A DNA stretch of 64,000 nt from assembly GCA_026645815.1 (NCBI GenBank), contig JAPKMR010000003.1, forward strand, positions 1 through 64,000, in the 5' to 3' direction. The notes below the pieces were generated by a model. The model did no database searches. It was not told the origin of the DNA and saw only the letters and a program-made list of their open reading frames with translations. Position 1 is the stretch's first letter. Each line of letters opens with the position of its first letter. Position numbers and translations under genes: made by a program. Of the stretch, positions 25,061 through 32,081 are shown piece after piece. The DNA comes from Anaerolineae bacterium (GTDB lineage Bacteria; Chloroflexota; Anaerolineae; B4-G1; SLSP01).

Positions 25061-25270
25061 ATGGATAACACAACGGGACGGGACTTCACGGCTTCGAGTT
25101 TGGCAGCAGCGGCGGGTATAAGCCGATCTTTTGTAGCACGGCTTTGCAAGTCGGGCGCAATCCCAGCGGTGAAGATTGCGGGCGCGGTGTGGGTTATCCG
25201 CTATGAGGATGGCGCGGCTTGGCTTGCCCAGCGGGAAGCAAAGCAGCGGGCGGCGCAATCCGAAGGTTAA
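25061..25270 (+). CDS. Excisionase-like HTH (MerR/HTH_17) protein
   Basis: 69 residues. FTASSLAAAAGISRSFVARLCKSGAIPAVKIAGAVWVIRYEDGAAWL (read in segments) is the winged MerR-type DNA-binding domain shared by excisionases and recombination directionality factors. It has its own strong promoter, separate from the rest of the array, fitting a switch gene. It is a candidate directionality factor for the serine recombinase, which needs one to excise; it might equally be a repressor. Part of its promoter motif recurs near the left attachment junction. Confidence 0.68.
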   Translation: MDNTTGRDFTASSLAAAAGISRSFVARLCKSGAIPAVKIAGAVWVIRYEDGAAWLAQREAKQRAAQSEG

Positions 25271-25483
25271 AAAACGCATAAAAAGGACGGGCCGTTAAGG
25301 TGCTGGTAACACCCTAACGACCCTGACCCAGACCGTCAGACGCTTGACGGTGGGCTATCCTGATTATACCATGATGCGCCTTTTCTGGCGCTTTCGTGGT
25401 ACTAGGACGGCTTACCTGAACCGGTGACGGTTACGGGAAAGCCGTCTTTTTTTGCGTCAAATCAAGTCATGGGAGGTGACGCA
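25271..25483. other. Structured intergenic region before the FtsK-like gene
   Basis: 213 bp with three successive hairpins: an imperfect one GGGCCGTTAAGGTG..CACCCTAACGACCC (about 25289-25325), ACCGTCA-N6-TGACGGT (about 25338-25357), and a terminator (25405-25453). No gene seen. Confidence 0.55.
25405..25453 (+). terminator. Terminator upstream of the FtsK-like gene
   Basis: GGACGGCTT (25405-25413) pairs with AAGCCGTC (25439-25446) and is followed by seven T's. The loop holds an inner ACCG..CGGT pair. It should end transcripts from the HTH gene, so ftsK expression needs read-through or its own promoter. Confidence 0.8.
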
Positions 25484-26782
25484 ATGTCAAGGATGTTACG
25501 GCAATATTTGGAAAACATAGCCAACACAACGGAAGCTGTTCTTGTGGCACATAGGGCGCCGGGCCGGGTTACCGGTGGGACGGTAGGACCGCGGTTGATC
25601 CGGTTGAACTTCGATCCGGCGCCGGGTGTGCGGGTGGGCGCAATTGCGGCGCTCGCGGATGATCTGGCGCTGGCGCTTAAAGTTGCCTCGCTGCGAGTTG
25701 ACCGCACGCCTGCTGGCATTGTGTTTGAAATCCCGAACCCTGAACCGCGGGCGGTGACGCTGTTAAGCCTGCTGCAAGATTGCCACCCATTGCCCAGCGC
25801 AACGGCGGCTTTGGGTGTGACCGATGCCGGCGCGCCTTTGCTGGCGCGGCTTTCTTCGCCTGAGGTTGCGCACTGCCTTGTATCCGGGACAACGGGCAGC
25901 GGCAAGACGGTGCTGCTGCGCACAATGGCGGTATCACTGGCGTTGGAGCATGGGCCGCATGACTTGCGCCTGCTGCTGATTGATCCGAAAGGGCGCGCCT
26001 TTCGCGCGTTGGTGGGTATACCGCACCTATTGCGGGCGCCGGTTACCGATGTGAACGAAGCGCTTGAAGCGCTGGGCAGTTTGGTGCGTTTGATGCAAGC
26101 ACGCGACCGGCGCGGTGAAAACAAGCCGCGGATTGTCGTTTTTGTGGATGAACTTGCAGACTTGGCTTTCCAGTCGGGCAAGGTTGAAGGTGTGCTGGCG
26201 CGCCTCGCACAGCGCGGGCGGGAAGCCGGTATACACCTTGTGGCAGCGACCCAGCGACCCAGCGCGGCGGTTATCAGCGGCATTATGCGCGCAAACTTCC
26301 CATTGCGCCTTGTGGGCAAGGTGGTGACGCCTGAAGATGCGCGGATAGCGGCGGGCCGTGGTGGGACCGATGCCGAAAAGTTGAACGGGCGCGGTGACTT
26401 TCTCGCGGTAGGTGGGACGGCTTTGCCGATCCGCTTTCAAGTCGCTTTTATCGGTGAAAATGAGGCGCGGGACGCTTTGCAAGACGCCGCGCGCCAGCAG
26501 GCGCCCATGCTGGAATTGCCCGAAGCCGAAGCCGCCGAAGGTGCCGAAGCGATCCCAGCGGATGATCTGGACCGCTTGACTGAACGCCTCGCGCCGTGGT
26601 GGGCAAAGCACGGCGGGAGGTTTGGCAGCAAGACGAAAGCCGTCAAATACCTGTTTGGTGAGGAAGCAACGCCGGGCGGGTATGCCTGGCAGATGACCCA
26701 AGCGGCAATTGACCGGCTTTCTTCTTCTTCTTCGTCAATTCTATCCAGCGCAAACGCCAGCGGCGGCGCGGTGGGTGGGTAG
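25484..26782 (+). CDS. FtsK/SpoIIIE-type DNA translocase
   Basis: 432 residues from the ATG at 25484 (GGGAGGTGA upstream). A beta-rich N-terminal domain with RLIRLNFDPAPGVRV, then the RecA-like motor: Walker A SGTTGSGKT (about 134-142), DPKGRAF, Walker B VVFVDELADL (about 216-225), and the sensor-like region AATQRPSAAVISGIMRANFP. After an acidic linker, the C-terminal part (LTERLAPWWAKHGG..) could be a winged helix like FtsK-gamma. There are no N-terminal TM helices; the next two genes encode small membrane proteins that might supply the membrane anchor. By analogy with AICE TraB-type proteins it may pump double-stranded DNA between cells. Confidence 0.88.
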   Translation: MSRMLRQYLENIANTTEAVLVAHRAPGRVTGGTVGPRLIRLNFDPAPGVRVGAIAALADDLALALKVASLRVDRTPAGIVFEIPNPEPRAVTLLSLLQDCHPLPSATAALGVTDAGAPLLARLSSPEVAHCLVSGTTGSGKTVLLRTMAVSLALEHGPHDLRLLLIDPKGRAFRALVGIPHLLRAPVTDVNEALEALGSLVRLMQARDRRGENKPRIVVFVDELADLAFQSGKVEGVLARLAQRGREAGIHLVAATQRPSAAVISGIMRANFPLRLVGKVVTPEDARIAAGRGGTDAEKLNGRGDFLAVGGTALPIRFQVAFIGENEARDALQDAARQQAPMLELPEAEAAEGAEAIPADDLDRLTERLAPWWAKHGGRFGSKTKAVKYLFGEEATPGGYAWQMTQAAIDRLSSSSSSILSSANASGGAVGG

Positions 26783-26817
26783 AAGTCGGGTAGAAGTAGA
26801 AGTTTGGAGGTGTGGCA

Positions 26818-27204
26818 ATGAAAGAACGCTTTTTTACTTTTGTGCTGTTGGTGGGCGGTTTGTGTGCCATTGTTGCGGGTGTGCTTATCGGGCAGCGGTT
26901 AAGCGCTTTGTCAGATGATGCGCTGGCATGGGCGGGCGGCTCGCTGTTTGGTTGCGCGGTTATGTTGGTGCCTCTCGCGGTGCTTGCCGGTGTGGCATGG
27001 TTTGCCTTGCGCTGGAAGGAAGCCAGCGCGGCAGCTCGCACGGCGATGCCGGCGCAAACGCCGCCGGTTGTGATTGTTAGCGGCGGGCAGGCTTTACCGT
27101 GGTATCCGCAAGCGCAACAAACGCCAGCGCTCGCGAGTGCTACAGAGTTGGAATATGCCAGCACGCCGCGCAAGTTTACGGTGGTGGGTGGTGAAGATGA
27201 ATGA
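26818..27204 (+). CDS. Small membrane protein with two TM helices
   Basis: 128 residues from the ATG at 26818 (GGAGGTG). Two hydrophobic helices (about 6-28 and 40-66) and a cytoplasmic Pro/Gln-rich tail. It directly follows the FtsK-like gene, so a membrane partner of the translocase is plausible but unproven. No family recognised. Confidence 0.65.
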   Translation: MKERFFTFVLLVGGLCAIVAGVLIGQRLSALSDDALAWAGGSLFGCAVMLVPLAVLAGVAWFALRWKEASAAARTAMPAQTPPVVIVSGGQALPWYPQAQQTPALASATELEYASTPRKFTVVGGEDE

Positions 27205-27379
27205 CCGGGCCGGTTGCTTGCGCCTGCTGGGCTATGCGGCGCTCGCTTGCGTGGTGGTGGTGCTTACGCGCGATCTGGCGCCAGATGTGCAGCTGGCGCT
27301 TGCCGGCGCGGGCTTTGGTGGTGCGGTGCTAACGGTTGTGTTTGTGGGACTTGCTAAAATTCGGGAGGTGTTAAGATGA
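27197..27379 (+). CDS. Tiny membrane protein with two TM helices
   Basis: 60 residues starting inside the end of the preceding gene (ATG 27197; upstream stop 27204) and itself overlapping the recombinase start. Two helices (LLGYAALACVVVVL and LALAGAGFGGAVLTVVFVGLA, read separately) with a short loop. It may assist DNA transfer with its neighbour. No homology recognised. Confidence 0.6.
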   Translation: MNDRAGCLRLLGYAALACVVVVLTRDLAPDVQLALAGAGFGGAVLTVVFVGLAKIREVLR

Positions 27380-29022
27380 CCAAGCGGGCGGTGACCTATG
27401 CGCGGGTATCCAGTAATGACTATGCCAAGACGGGCGGCGAAAATCTGAAAGGGCAGCAGGACCTTTGCCGGGACTATTGCGCACAGCGCGGTTATACTTT
27501 GATTGCCGAACTTGCCGAAGATGACCGCGGCGCCAGCGGTGCCAGCTTTGACTTGCCCGAACTGGCGCGCGCGTTGGAACTGGCGCGCGCGGGCGGCTTC
27601 GATGTGCTGATAGTGCGAGAACTGGACCGGCTTTCGCGCGATCTGGCCAAGCAGCTCATTGTCGAACAGGAATTGACGCAGGCGGGTGTGGCTATCGAAT
27701 ATGTGCTATACGACTTTCCAGATACGCCCGAAGGACGTCTTAACAAGAACTTGCGCGCCATGCTGGCAGAGTATGAACGCGAGAAAATCAAGCAGCGGAT
27801 GATGCGCGGAAAACGCCGCACAATCGAAGCGGGCAACGTCATGACGCACGGCAATCCGCCCTTTGGCTATGAGGTGGTACACGCGGGCAGCAGTCGCACC
27901 TTTGCCATTGTCGAAGCCGAAGCCGAAGTTATCCGGCTTATCTTTTCCTGGTATACCGAAGGTGACGGCGAAAGCGGGCCTTTGTCGGTGGGCGGCATTG
28001 CTAAAGAGTTGACGCGCCTGAAGGTGCTAACGTATACCGACCGGCGCGGGCCGGGTGTGGGTGCGGTTGAACGCACGGTGAACGGCGCGGGACACTGGGA
28101 CGCGCAAGCGGTGCATAGAATCCTGAAAAGTGAGACTTACGCGGGAGTTTGGCACTATGGCAAGCGCGGCAATGATCCGATCCCGGTTGAAGTCCCGGCG
28201 ATTGTCAGTCGGGAGGTTTGGCAAGCCGCACAAACGCGGGCGGCAAGCAATGAACGCTTTAGCGAACGCACGACGCCTTATCCTTTCCTGCTGGCAAAGC
28301 GTTTGCGGTGTGGTGAGTGCGGCAAGAAATTGCGCGCAATGTGCAAGAAAAACGATCCGCGGTATTTGTACTATCGGTGCTTTTCGATGTATGGCAATAA
28401 TTCGGGTTGCACTCAAGGGACTTACTTTCGGGCGGCGATAGTTGACGCGATTGCCTGGAACTGGATTAAAAGCCTGCTGCTGAATCCTGAAGCCTTGCGC
28501 GCCAGTTTGGATGTTTACCAAGCCGAACGGGAAGCGCTGCTGGCGCCGATCCGGCAACGCCTCGCGATTGTGGGCGATCTGCTACAAGAAAAGCGCGGGA
28601 CGTTGGAACGCCTGCTTGACTTATACCTTGCCGGTGAATTTGAACGGGACGTATTGACCGACCGCAAGCGGCGGCTTGAGGTTGAAATATCCGCTTTGGA
28701 GGTTGAACGCGGCAAACTGGAAAAGACACTTGCAGCGCAAGCGCTGGACCCTGAAGCGCGGGAAAGTATCTTAGAGGCGGCGCGATTGCTGGGAAAAGGC
28801 TTAGAGATTGCCGAACAGGACTTTGACAAACGGCGCCAGTTGGTTGAACTGCTGGACGTTCAAGGGCGCATTGCAGTTGAGGATGGCAAGCGGGTGCTGT
28901 ATCTGGAGGTTGAACTATTGCGTGAAAGTGTGGCTACTGATATAACCGGTATGCAAATTCCAAAGAGCAGCCACACAATGCCCGCCAGTTTGGTATCCAG
29001 CCCTCGCAGACTGACGAAGTAA
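27376..29022 (+). CDS. Large serine recombinase (integrase)
   Basis: 548 residues in the integrated state, ATG at 27376 after GGGAGGTG. The catalytic resolvase domain begins YARVSS with nucleophile Ser12, includes RELDRLSRD and the linker helix to about 150. Then the recombinase domain (about 155-290), a zinc ribbon CGECGKKLRAMC...YYRC...GC (about 312-350), and a coiled coil (about 375-470), as in phiC31/Bxb1-type integrases. The last 20 codons (from about 28960) are host transporter DNA read antisense. In the circular form the ORF would continue into the left end of the element for about 39 other codons. Confidence 0.94.
   Translation: MTKRAVTYARVSSNDYAKTGGENLKGQQDLCRDYCAQRGYTLIAELAEDDRGASGASFDLPELARALELARAGGFDVLIVRELDRLSRDLAKQLIVEQELTQAGVAIEYVLYDFPDTPEGRLNKNLRAMLAEYEREKIKQRMMRGKRRTIEAGNVMTHGNPPFGYEVVHAGSSRTFAIVEAEAEVIRLIFSWYTEGDGESGPLSVGGIAKELTRLKVLTYTDRRGPGVGAVERTVNGAGHWDAQAVHRILKSETYAGVWHYGKRGNDPIPVEVPAIVSREVWQAAQTRAASNERFSERTTPYPFLLAKRLRCGECGKKLRAMCKKNDPRYLYYRCFSMYGNNSGCTQGTYFRAAIVDAIAWNWIKSLLLNPEALRASLDVYQAEREALLAPIRQRLAIVGDLLQEKRGTLERLLDLYLAGEFERDVLTDRKRRLEVEISALEVERGKLEKTLAAQALDPEARESILEAARLLGKGLEIAEQDFDKRRQLVELLDVQGRIAVEDGKRVLYLEVELLRESVATDITGMQIPKSSHTMPASLVSSPRRLTK
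28941..28980. other. Right attachment junction of the integrative element
   Basis: Element DNA ends ..ATGCAAATT at 28959. The proposed crossover CC is 28960-28961, then transporter DNA AAAGAGCAGCC. It lies inside the recombinase ORF. TTCCAAAGA (28958-28966) matches the left junction. Confidence 0.75.
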
Positions 29023-29144
29023 TACGTCAGTGCCCCCGATGCCGCGAGTGATTGCAGGATGGCGGTTGCCGCATCCCCTGCCGAGATAGCGATTCTACTC
29101 TTAAGAGGAACAACTTCTTCTACCAGTTCAGTTTTTACGTTCAT
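28960..29144 (-). pseudogene. 5' part of the split GPH-family symporter
   Basis: The first 62 codons of the transporter whose remainder is at 20302-21534. It starts at the ATG at 29144 after GGAGG, encodes the first two predicted helices (ISAGDAATAILQSLAASGALTYYFVSLRG, split) and ends at ..AGIVWLLFG, where Gly62 is the codon cut by the element. The ORF continues about 32 codons into the element before stopping, with no similarity to transporters. It keeps its own ribosome site and upstream palindrome, so transcription is probably intact but the product is a dead fragment unless the element excises. Confidence 0.88.
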
Positions 29145-29195
29145 AAGACCTCCAGGGAAAATAAGGAATAATAGCGCTTGATGCGCGAAAACACT

Positions 29196-29207
29196 CTGTG
29201 ATCACAG
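29196..29207. promoter_or_regulatory. 12-bp palindrome CTGTGATCACAG upstream of the transporter
   Basis: A perfect dyad 52 bp before the transporter ATG and 26 bp after the lipoprotein stop. It looks like an operator for a sugar-responsive regulator. It lacks the six-base spacing of a CRP site. Confidence 0.5.
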
Positions 29208-29232
29208 CCGGAGGGTGGTTTTTGAGATGATT

Positions 29233-30378
29233 TTATTTCCAGTAGGGTGCGTCCCAGGTGTCCAGCAGATTGGTTGTCGCAGTTACCAGTCGCCACCCCG
29301 CTTCTGTGTGGAGGGCTTCCCAGGTCACTTCCCATAACTGCGCGGTCACCAGCCCATCAGCGTTATCCCACGCGGTGACCATGGCATTGACACGCGCCTG
29401 GTTTTCGTCGCTTGCTGCGGCGACGCGTTGCACGCTACTCACATCTACCCGCAGCGTGCGCGCGAAGCCCGCCGCCCAGGCTTCATAGGGCTGCGCGGCG
29501 CGCGCCGAATCCGCCAACAGTGCGTAGGCGCCGGGAATGTCGCGGTCATTCAGCGCCAGATAGAAGGAGATAACGGCATAATCTGCCCGGTGTGTCGGGT
29601 AGCTGTGCGGGCGTTCCAGGAAGTACCAGTCCCAGCGGTCCCAGGTCCAGCCATAAGTTCGCCCATCCCAGGTGAAGATGACGCGCCATGCCAGCTGCGG
29701 TGCGCCCGTATCCCGATGACCCTCGAGAATCTCTTCAGCCAGGTCGCCATCGCGATCTTCGAAGAAGACGCCGGCATCACCCTGAAATGCACCCACAAGC
29801 CGAAAATCATCTTCATCCCAGGCATAGAGGTGGAGCAGTGTCAGGTTGCGCTCTGCGTGGCCAAAGATGGCAATCTCTGTACGTCCGTCGGCGTTGATGT
29901 CGCGGATTTCCACTTCGCAAGTGGGATACTGTCCCAGACCGTAGTAGGGTTTGCCGGGGTCGGGTTTGGCATCGAGCAGTGTATAAATGGCATTATCACC
30001 CTGCAACACGAAGGCGCTCATGCGGTTCGCTTCTGGTTGGTGTAGCAGCGCGAGCCATTCGGGCAGACCATCATTGGTCAGGTCTTCGTGGCGGAAGCAG
30101 ATGAGCTCCGCATCGCCAACGGCGGCGCGCAGGCGCGCCGCACCTGTTTCCGCGAGTGCGGGTAGCTCTGTGGGATCGGGCGGCGGAATCAGGGTAGGCG
30201 TGGATGTCGGCTCTGGCGTTGGAGTTGGAAGCGGCGTTGGCGTCTCGGTCGGAGGCGGTGTCACCGTTGCCGTAGCTGAAGGTGACGGTGGCAGGGCCGT
30301 GGGCGCCAGTGGCAGGGTACAGTTCGTCAAAAGTAGCGCCAGCAATAGTCCCAACCCGCATTTTGCGTTTCTGTTCAT
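29233..30378 (-). CDS. Lipoprotein with Pro/Thr-rich linker
   Basis: 381 residues from the ATG at 30378, which overlaps the aminotransferase stop (ATGA); the longer ORF to 30423 lies inside that gene. A signal peptide ends in the lipobox LLTNC. A 50-residue Pro/Thr/Ser linker (TPTPLPTPTPEPTSTPT) follows, then a globular part (about 85-381) with FG-GAP/VCBS-like phrases (RHEDLTNDGLPEWLAL, INADGRTEIAIFG, DRDGDLAEEI) that suggest calcium-binding beta-propeller blades. It is an extracellular anchored protein of unknown role. Coupling to an amino-acid biosynthesis gene is probably incidental. Confidence 0.78.
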   Translation of the reverse strand: MNRNAKCGLGLLLALLLTNCTLPLAPTALPPSPSATATVTPPPTETPTPLPTPTPEPTSTPTLIPPPDPTELPALAETGAARLRAAVGDAELICFRHEDLTNDGLPEWLALLHQPEANRMSAFVLQGDNAIYTLLDAKPDPGKPYYGLGQYPTCEVEIRDINADGRTEIAIFGHAERNLTLLHLYAWDEDDFRLVGAFQGDAGVFFEDRDGDLAEEILEGHRDTGAPQLAWRVIFTWDGRTYGWTWDRWDWYFLERPHSYPTHRADYAVISFYLALNDRDIPGAYALLADSARAAQPYEAWAAGFARTLRVDVSSVQRVAAASDENQARVNAMVTAWDNADGLVTAQLWEVTWEALHTEAGWRLVTATTNLLDTWDAPYWK

Positions 30379-31565
30379 TTGAGTTCCATCTGGAGACTTT
30401 GACCGATTTGCCAGCGTTCCCATCGCTCCATCGCCTGTGCCAACCGCTCTTCTTCCTGCACCAGGGTGATGCGAACATAGCCTTCACCGTGTGTGCCGAA
30501 AGCTGCGCCTGGCGTGAGCGAGACCCCTGTAGCTTCGAGCAGTGCTGCGGCAAAGGCGGCACTGGAGCTGAAGTGCGGGGGAATCTCCAACCAGACGTAG
30601 AAAGTGGCTGCGGCGGGAGTGAACCAGATATTCATGCGTTCCAGGGCGTCTGTCACGATTTTTCGGCGCCGGCGGTAAACCTCGTTGAGGTTCTGAATCC
30701 AGGTCGCCGGGAGCTGGAGCGCTGTCACTGCGGCTTCCTGGATAGGCAGGAAGATGCCTGTATCGGCATTGGTCTTGACCCGCGCCAGTCCGGCAAGCGC
30801 TGCCGCATTCCCCACGGCCATACCGATGCGCCAACCCGCCATATTGAAGGTCTTGGAGAGTGAATTGAACTCCACCGCGACCTCTTTGGCGCCGGGAATC
30901 TGCAACACGCTCGGTGGAGGTGTGCCGTCCCAAGCAATCTCACTGTAGGCGTGATCGTATACCAGGAGTAGCTTGTACTTCCGGGCAAAGTCCACCGCCT
31001 GTTCAAGAAATGCCGGGCTTGCCACAGCGGCGGTGGGATTGTTGGGATAATTCAACCACAACACCCGCGCACGCTCCAATACTGCGGTGGGGATAGCCTC
31101 GAGCTTGGGGAGGAAGCTGTTTTCACGCAGGAGGGGCAGCGGATAGATTTCGCCGCCGGCAAGCTGTGTCGCCGCACCGTAGGTGGGATAGCCGGGGTCT
31201 GGGATAAGGGCGACCGTGCCGGGGTCTATGAAGGCGGTGGGTATATGGTAGATGCCTTCTTTTGAGCCGATGAGGGCGAGTGTCTCCGTGCGCGGGTCGA
31301 GCTCGACGCCAAAGCGGCGTGCGTAGAAATCGGCAATGGCTTGCCGGTAGGCAGGCGAGCCATAGTAGCTGGCATACCCATGCGTATCCGGACGGCGCGA
31401 AGCGGCTTCCAGGGTGGCGATAACTTCCGGCGGCGCGGGCAGGTCGGGACTGCCGATGTCGAGCCGAATAACATCTTGTCCTTCGCGGCGTAACTTTTCC
31501 GCGCGCGCAGCTAGTTCGGCGAAAACATACGTAGGCAGATGTTGTAGTCGTTGTGCCAGTTGCAT
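30375..31565 (-). CDS. dapL: LL-diaminopimelate aminotransferase-like class I/II aminotransferase
   Basis: 396 residues from the ATG at 31565 (AGGAAA upstream, better than the ATG at 31604). PLP enzyme of fold type I: RLDIGSPDLPAPPEV, GYASYYGSPAYRQAIADFY, NYPNNPTAAVA, and the PLP-lysine motif SLSKTFNMAGWRIG. The pattern fits the DapL/AlaT-like group that converts tetrahydrodipicolinate to LL-diaminopimelate for lysine and peptidoglycan. Other aspartate-family transaminations cannot be excluded, as dapL-type calls rest on overall similarity. Confidence 0.8.
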   Translation of the reverse strand: MQLAQRLQHLPTYVFAELAARAEKLRREGQDVIRLDIGSPDLPAPPEVIATLEAASRRPDTHGYASYYGSPAYRQAIADFYARRFGVELDPRTETLALIGSKEGIYHIPTAFIDPGTVALIPDPGYPTYGAATQLAGGEIYPLPLLRENSFLPKLEAIPTAVLERARVLWLNYPNNPTAAVASPAFLEQAVDFARKYKLLLVYDHAYSEIAWDGTPPPSVLQIPGAKEVAVEFNSLSKTFNMAGWRIGMAVGNAAALAGLARVKTNADTGIFLPIQEAAVTALQLPATWIQNLNEVYRRRRKIVTDALERMNIWFTPAAATFYVWLEIPPHFSSSAAFAAALLEATGVSLTPGAAFGTHGEGYVRITLVQEEERLAQAMERWERWQIGQSLQMELK

Positions 31566-32081
31566 ACAGTTTCCTCGCGTGATAGGTTGGATGTTCATAT
31601 CCAATTTCGATAGGTGTCATGTCGAATGTTACCATGATTTAGCCAAACTTCCACTGGGTGATTTTTTGAAACGCACTCCGTACCTGCATTGTAATTGTCA
31701 CTAAAGGCTATGTGAGTATAATTGTATGGTATGCACCTTCTTGCTTCCAATACGGCTTCCTGAACAAGATTCTCATTGCTGTTGTGCGTCTTGCCCTGTG
31801 ATCTGTTACGTTCTTTCATTGCTCTTATCGGGCTTTCGAAGCAGGTCGCTGACCGAAACCGCGCTACGCCCCTTCCGCTGCACCTGAAGCGCGAACAAGG
31901 CATTCGTCCCAAGGTTGTTAGGCAACCGGGTTGCCCGGCAACCGAGTTGCCCGGCAACCGAGTTGCCCGGCAACCGAGTTGCCCGGCAACCTGGTTGCCC
32001 AGCAAGCCTCACAGAGGATGCAGAAGCCCGCTGAAACGCTACGAATGCCCATTAGGCTGCTGCTTGCCTCTGGAATTGGTT
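31566..32081. other. Divergent intergenic region with a 16-bp tandem repeat
   Basis: 516 bp between dapL and an MFS gene, transcribed apart. It contains a repeat tail (TTTTTTGAAACGCACTCCG, about 31662-31680) and the tandem array at 31930-32007. An ORF covering the array (from 31776) is not credible because the 16-bp unit shifts frame each repeat. Confidence 0.6.
31930..32007. repeat. Tandem 16-bp palindromic repeat
   Basis: Unit GTTGCCCGGCAACCGA, exact at 31930-31945, 31946-31961 and 31962-31977, nearly exact at 31978-31993 (last bases CTG), degenerate to 32007. Each unit is a dyad GTTGCC-C-GGCAAC. Located about 75 bp before the MFS start. Confidence 0.9.

Larger units (their letters stand above)
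21535..28961 (+). mobile_element. 7.43-kb serine-recombinase integrative element
   Basis: It interrupts a GPH transporter gene. Its genes, all on the plus strand: RHH regulator, small ORF, replication initiator with internal iterons, coiled-coil protein, several tiny proteins, terminase-small-subunit-like HTH protein, excisionase-like HTH protein, FtsK-type translocase, two small membrane proteins, large serine recombinase. No relaxase, coupling system or capsid gene is present. The set (Int, Xis-like, Rep, FtsK-like) resembles actinomycete AICEs that move double-stranded DNA, but here in a probable Chloroflexota host. Boundaries are inferred from exact in-frame rejoining of the host gene. 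Confidence 0.88.

Noticed and set aside
21535-28961. Prophage
   Set aside because: Despite a TerS-like protein and a serine recombinase there is no large terminase, portal, capsid, tail or lysis gene.
29196-29207. CRP-binding site
   Set aside because: The dyad is TGTGATCACA without the six-base spacer of a CRP site; kept only as a generic operator candidate.
31930-32007. CRISPR-like array
   Set aside because: Units are 16 bp and directly adjacent without spacers; no cas genes are present.
31776-32081. N-terminal extension of the MFS ORF through the tandem repeat
   Set aside because: The 16-bp unit shifts frame with every copy, the translated part is Pro/Gly/Cys-rich nonsense, and a hydrophobic MFS start follows at 32082.
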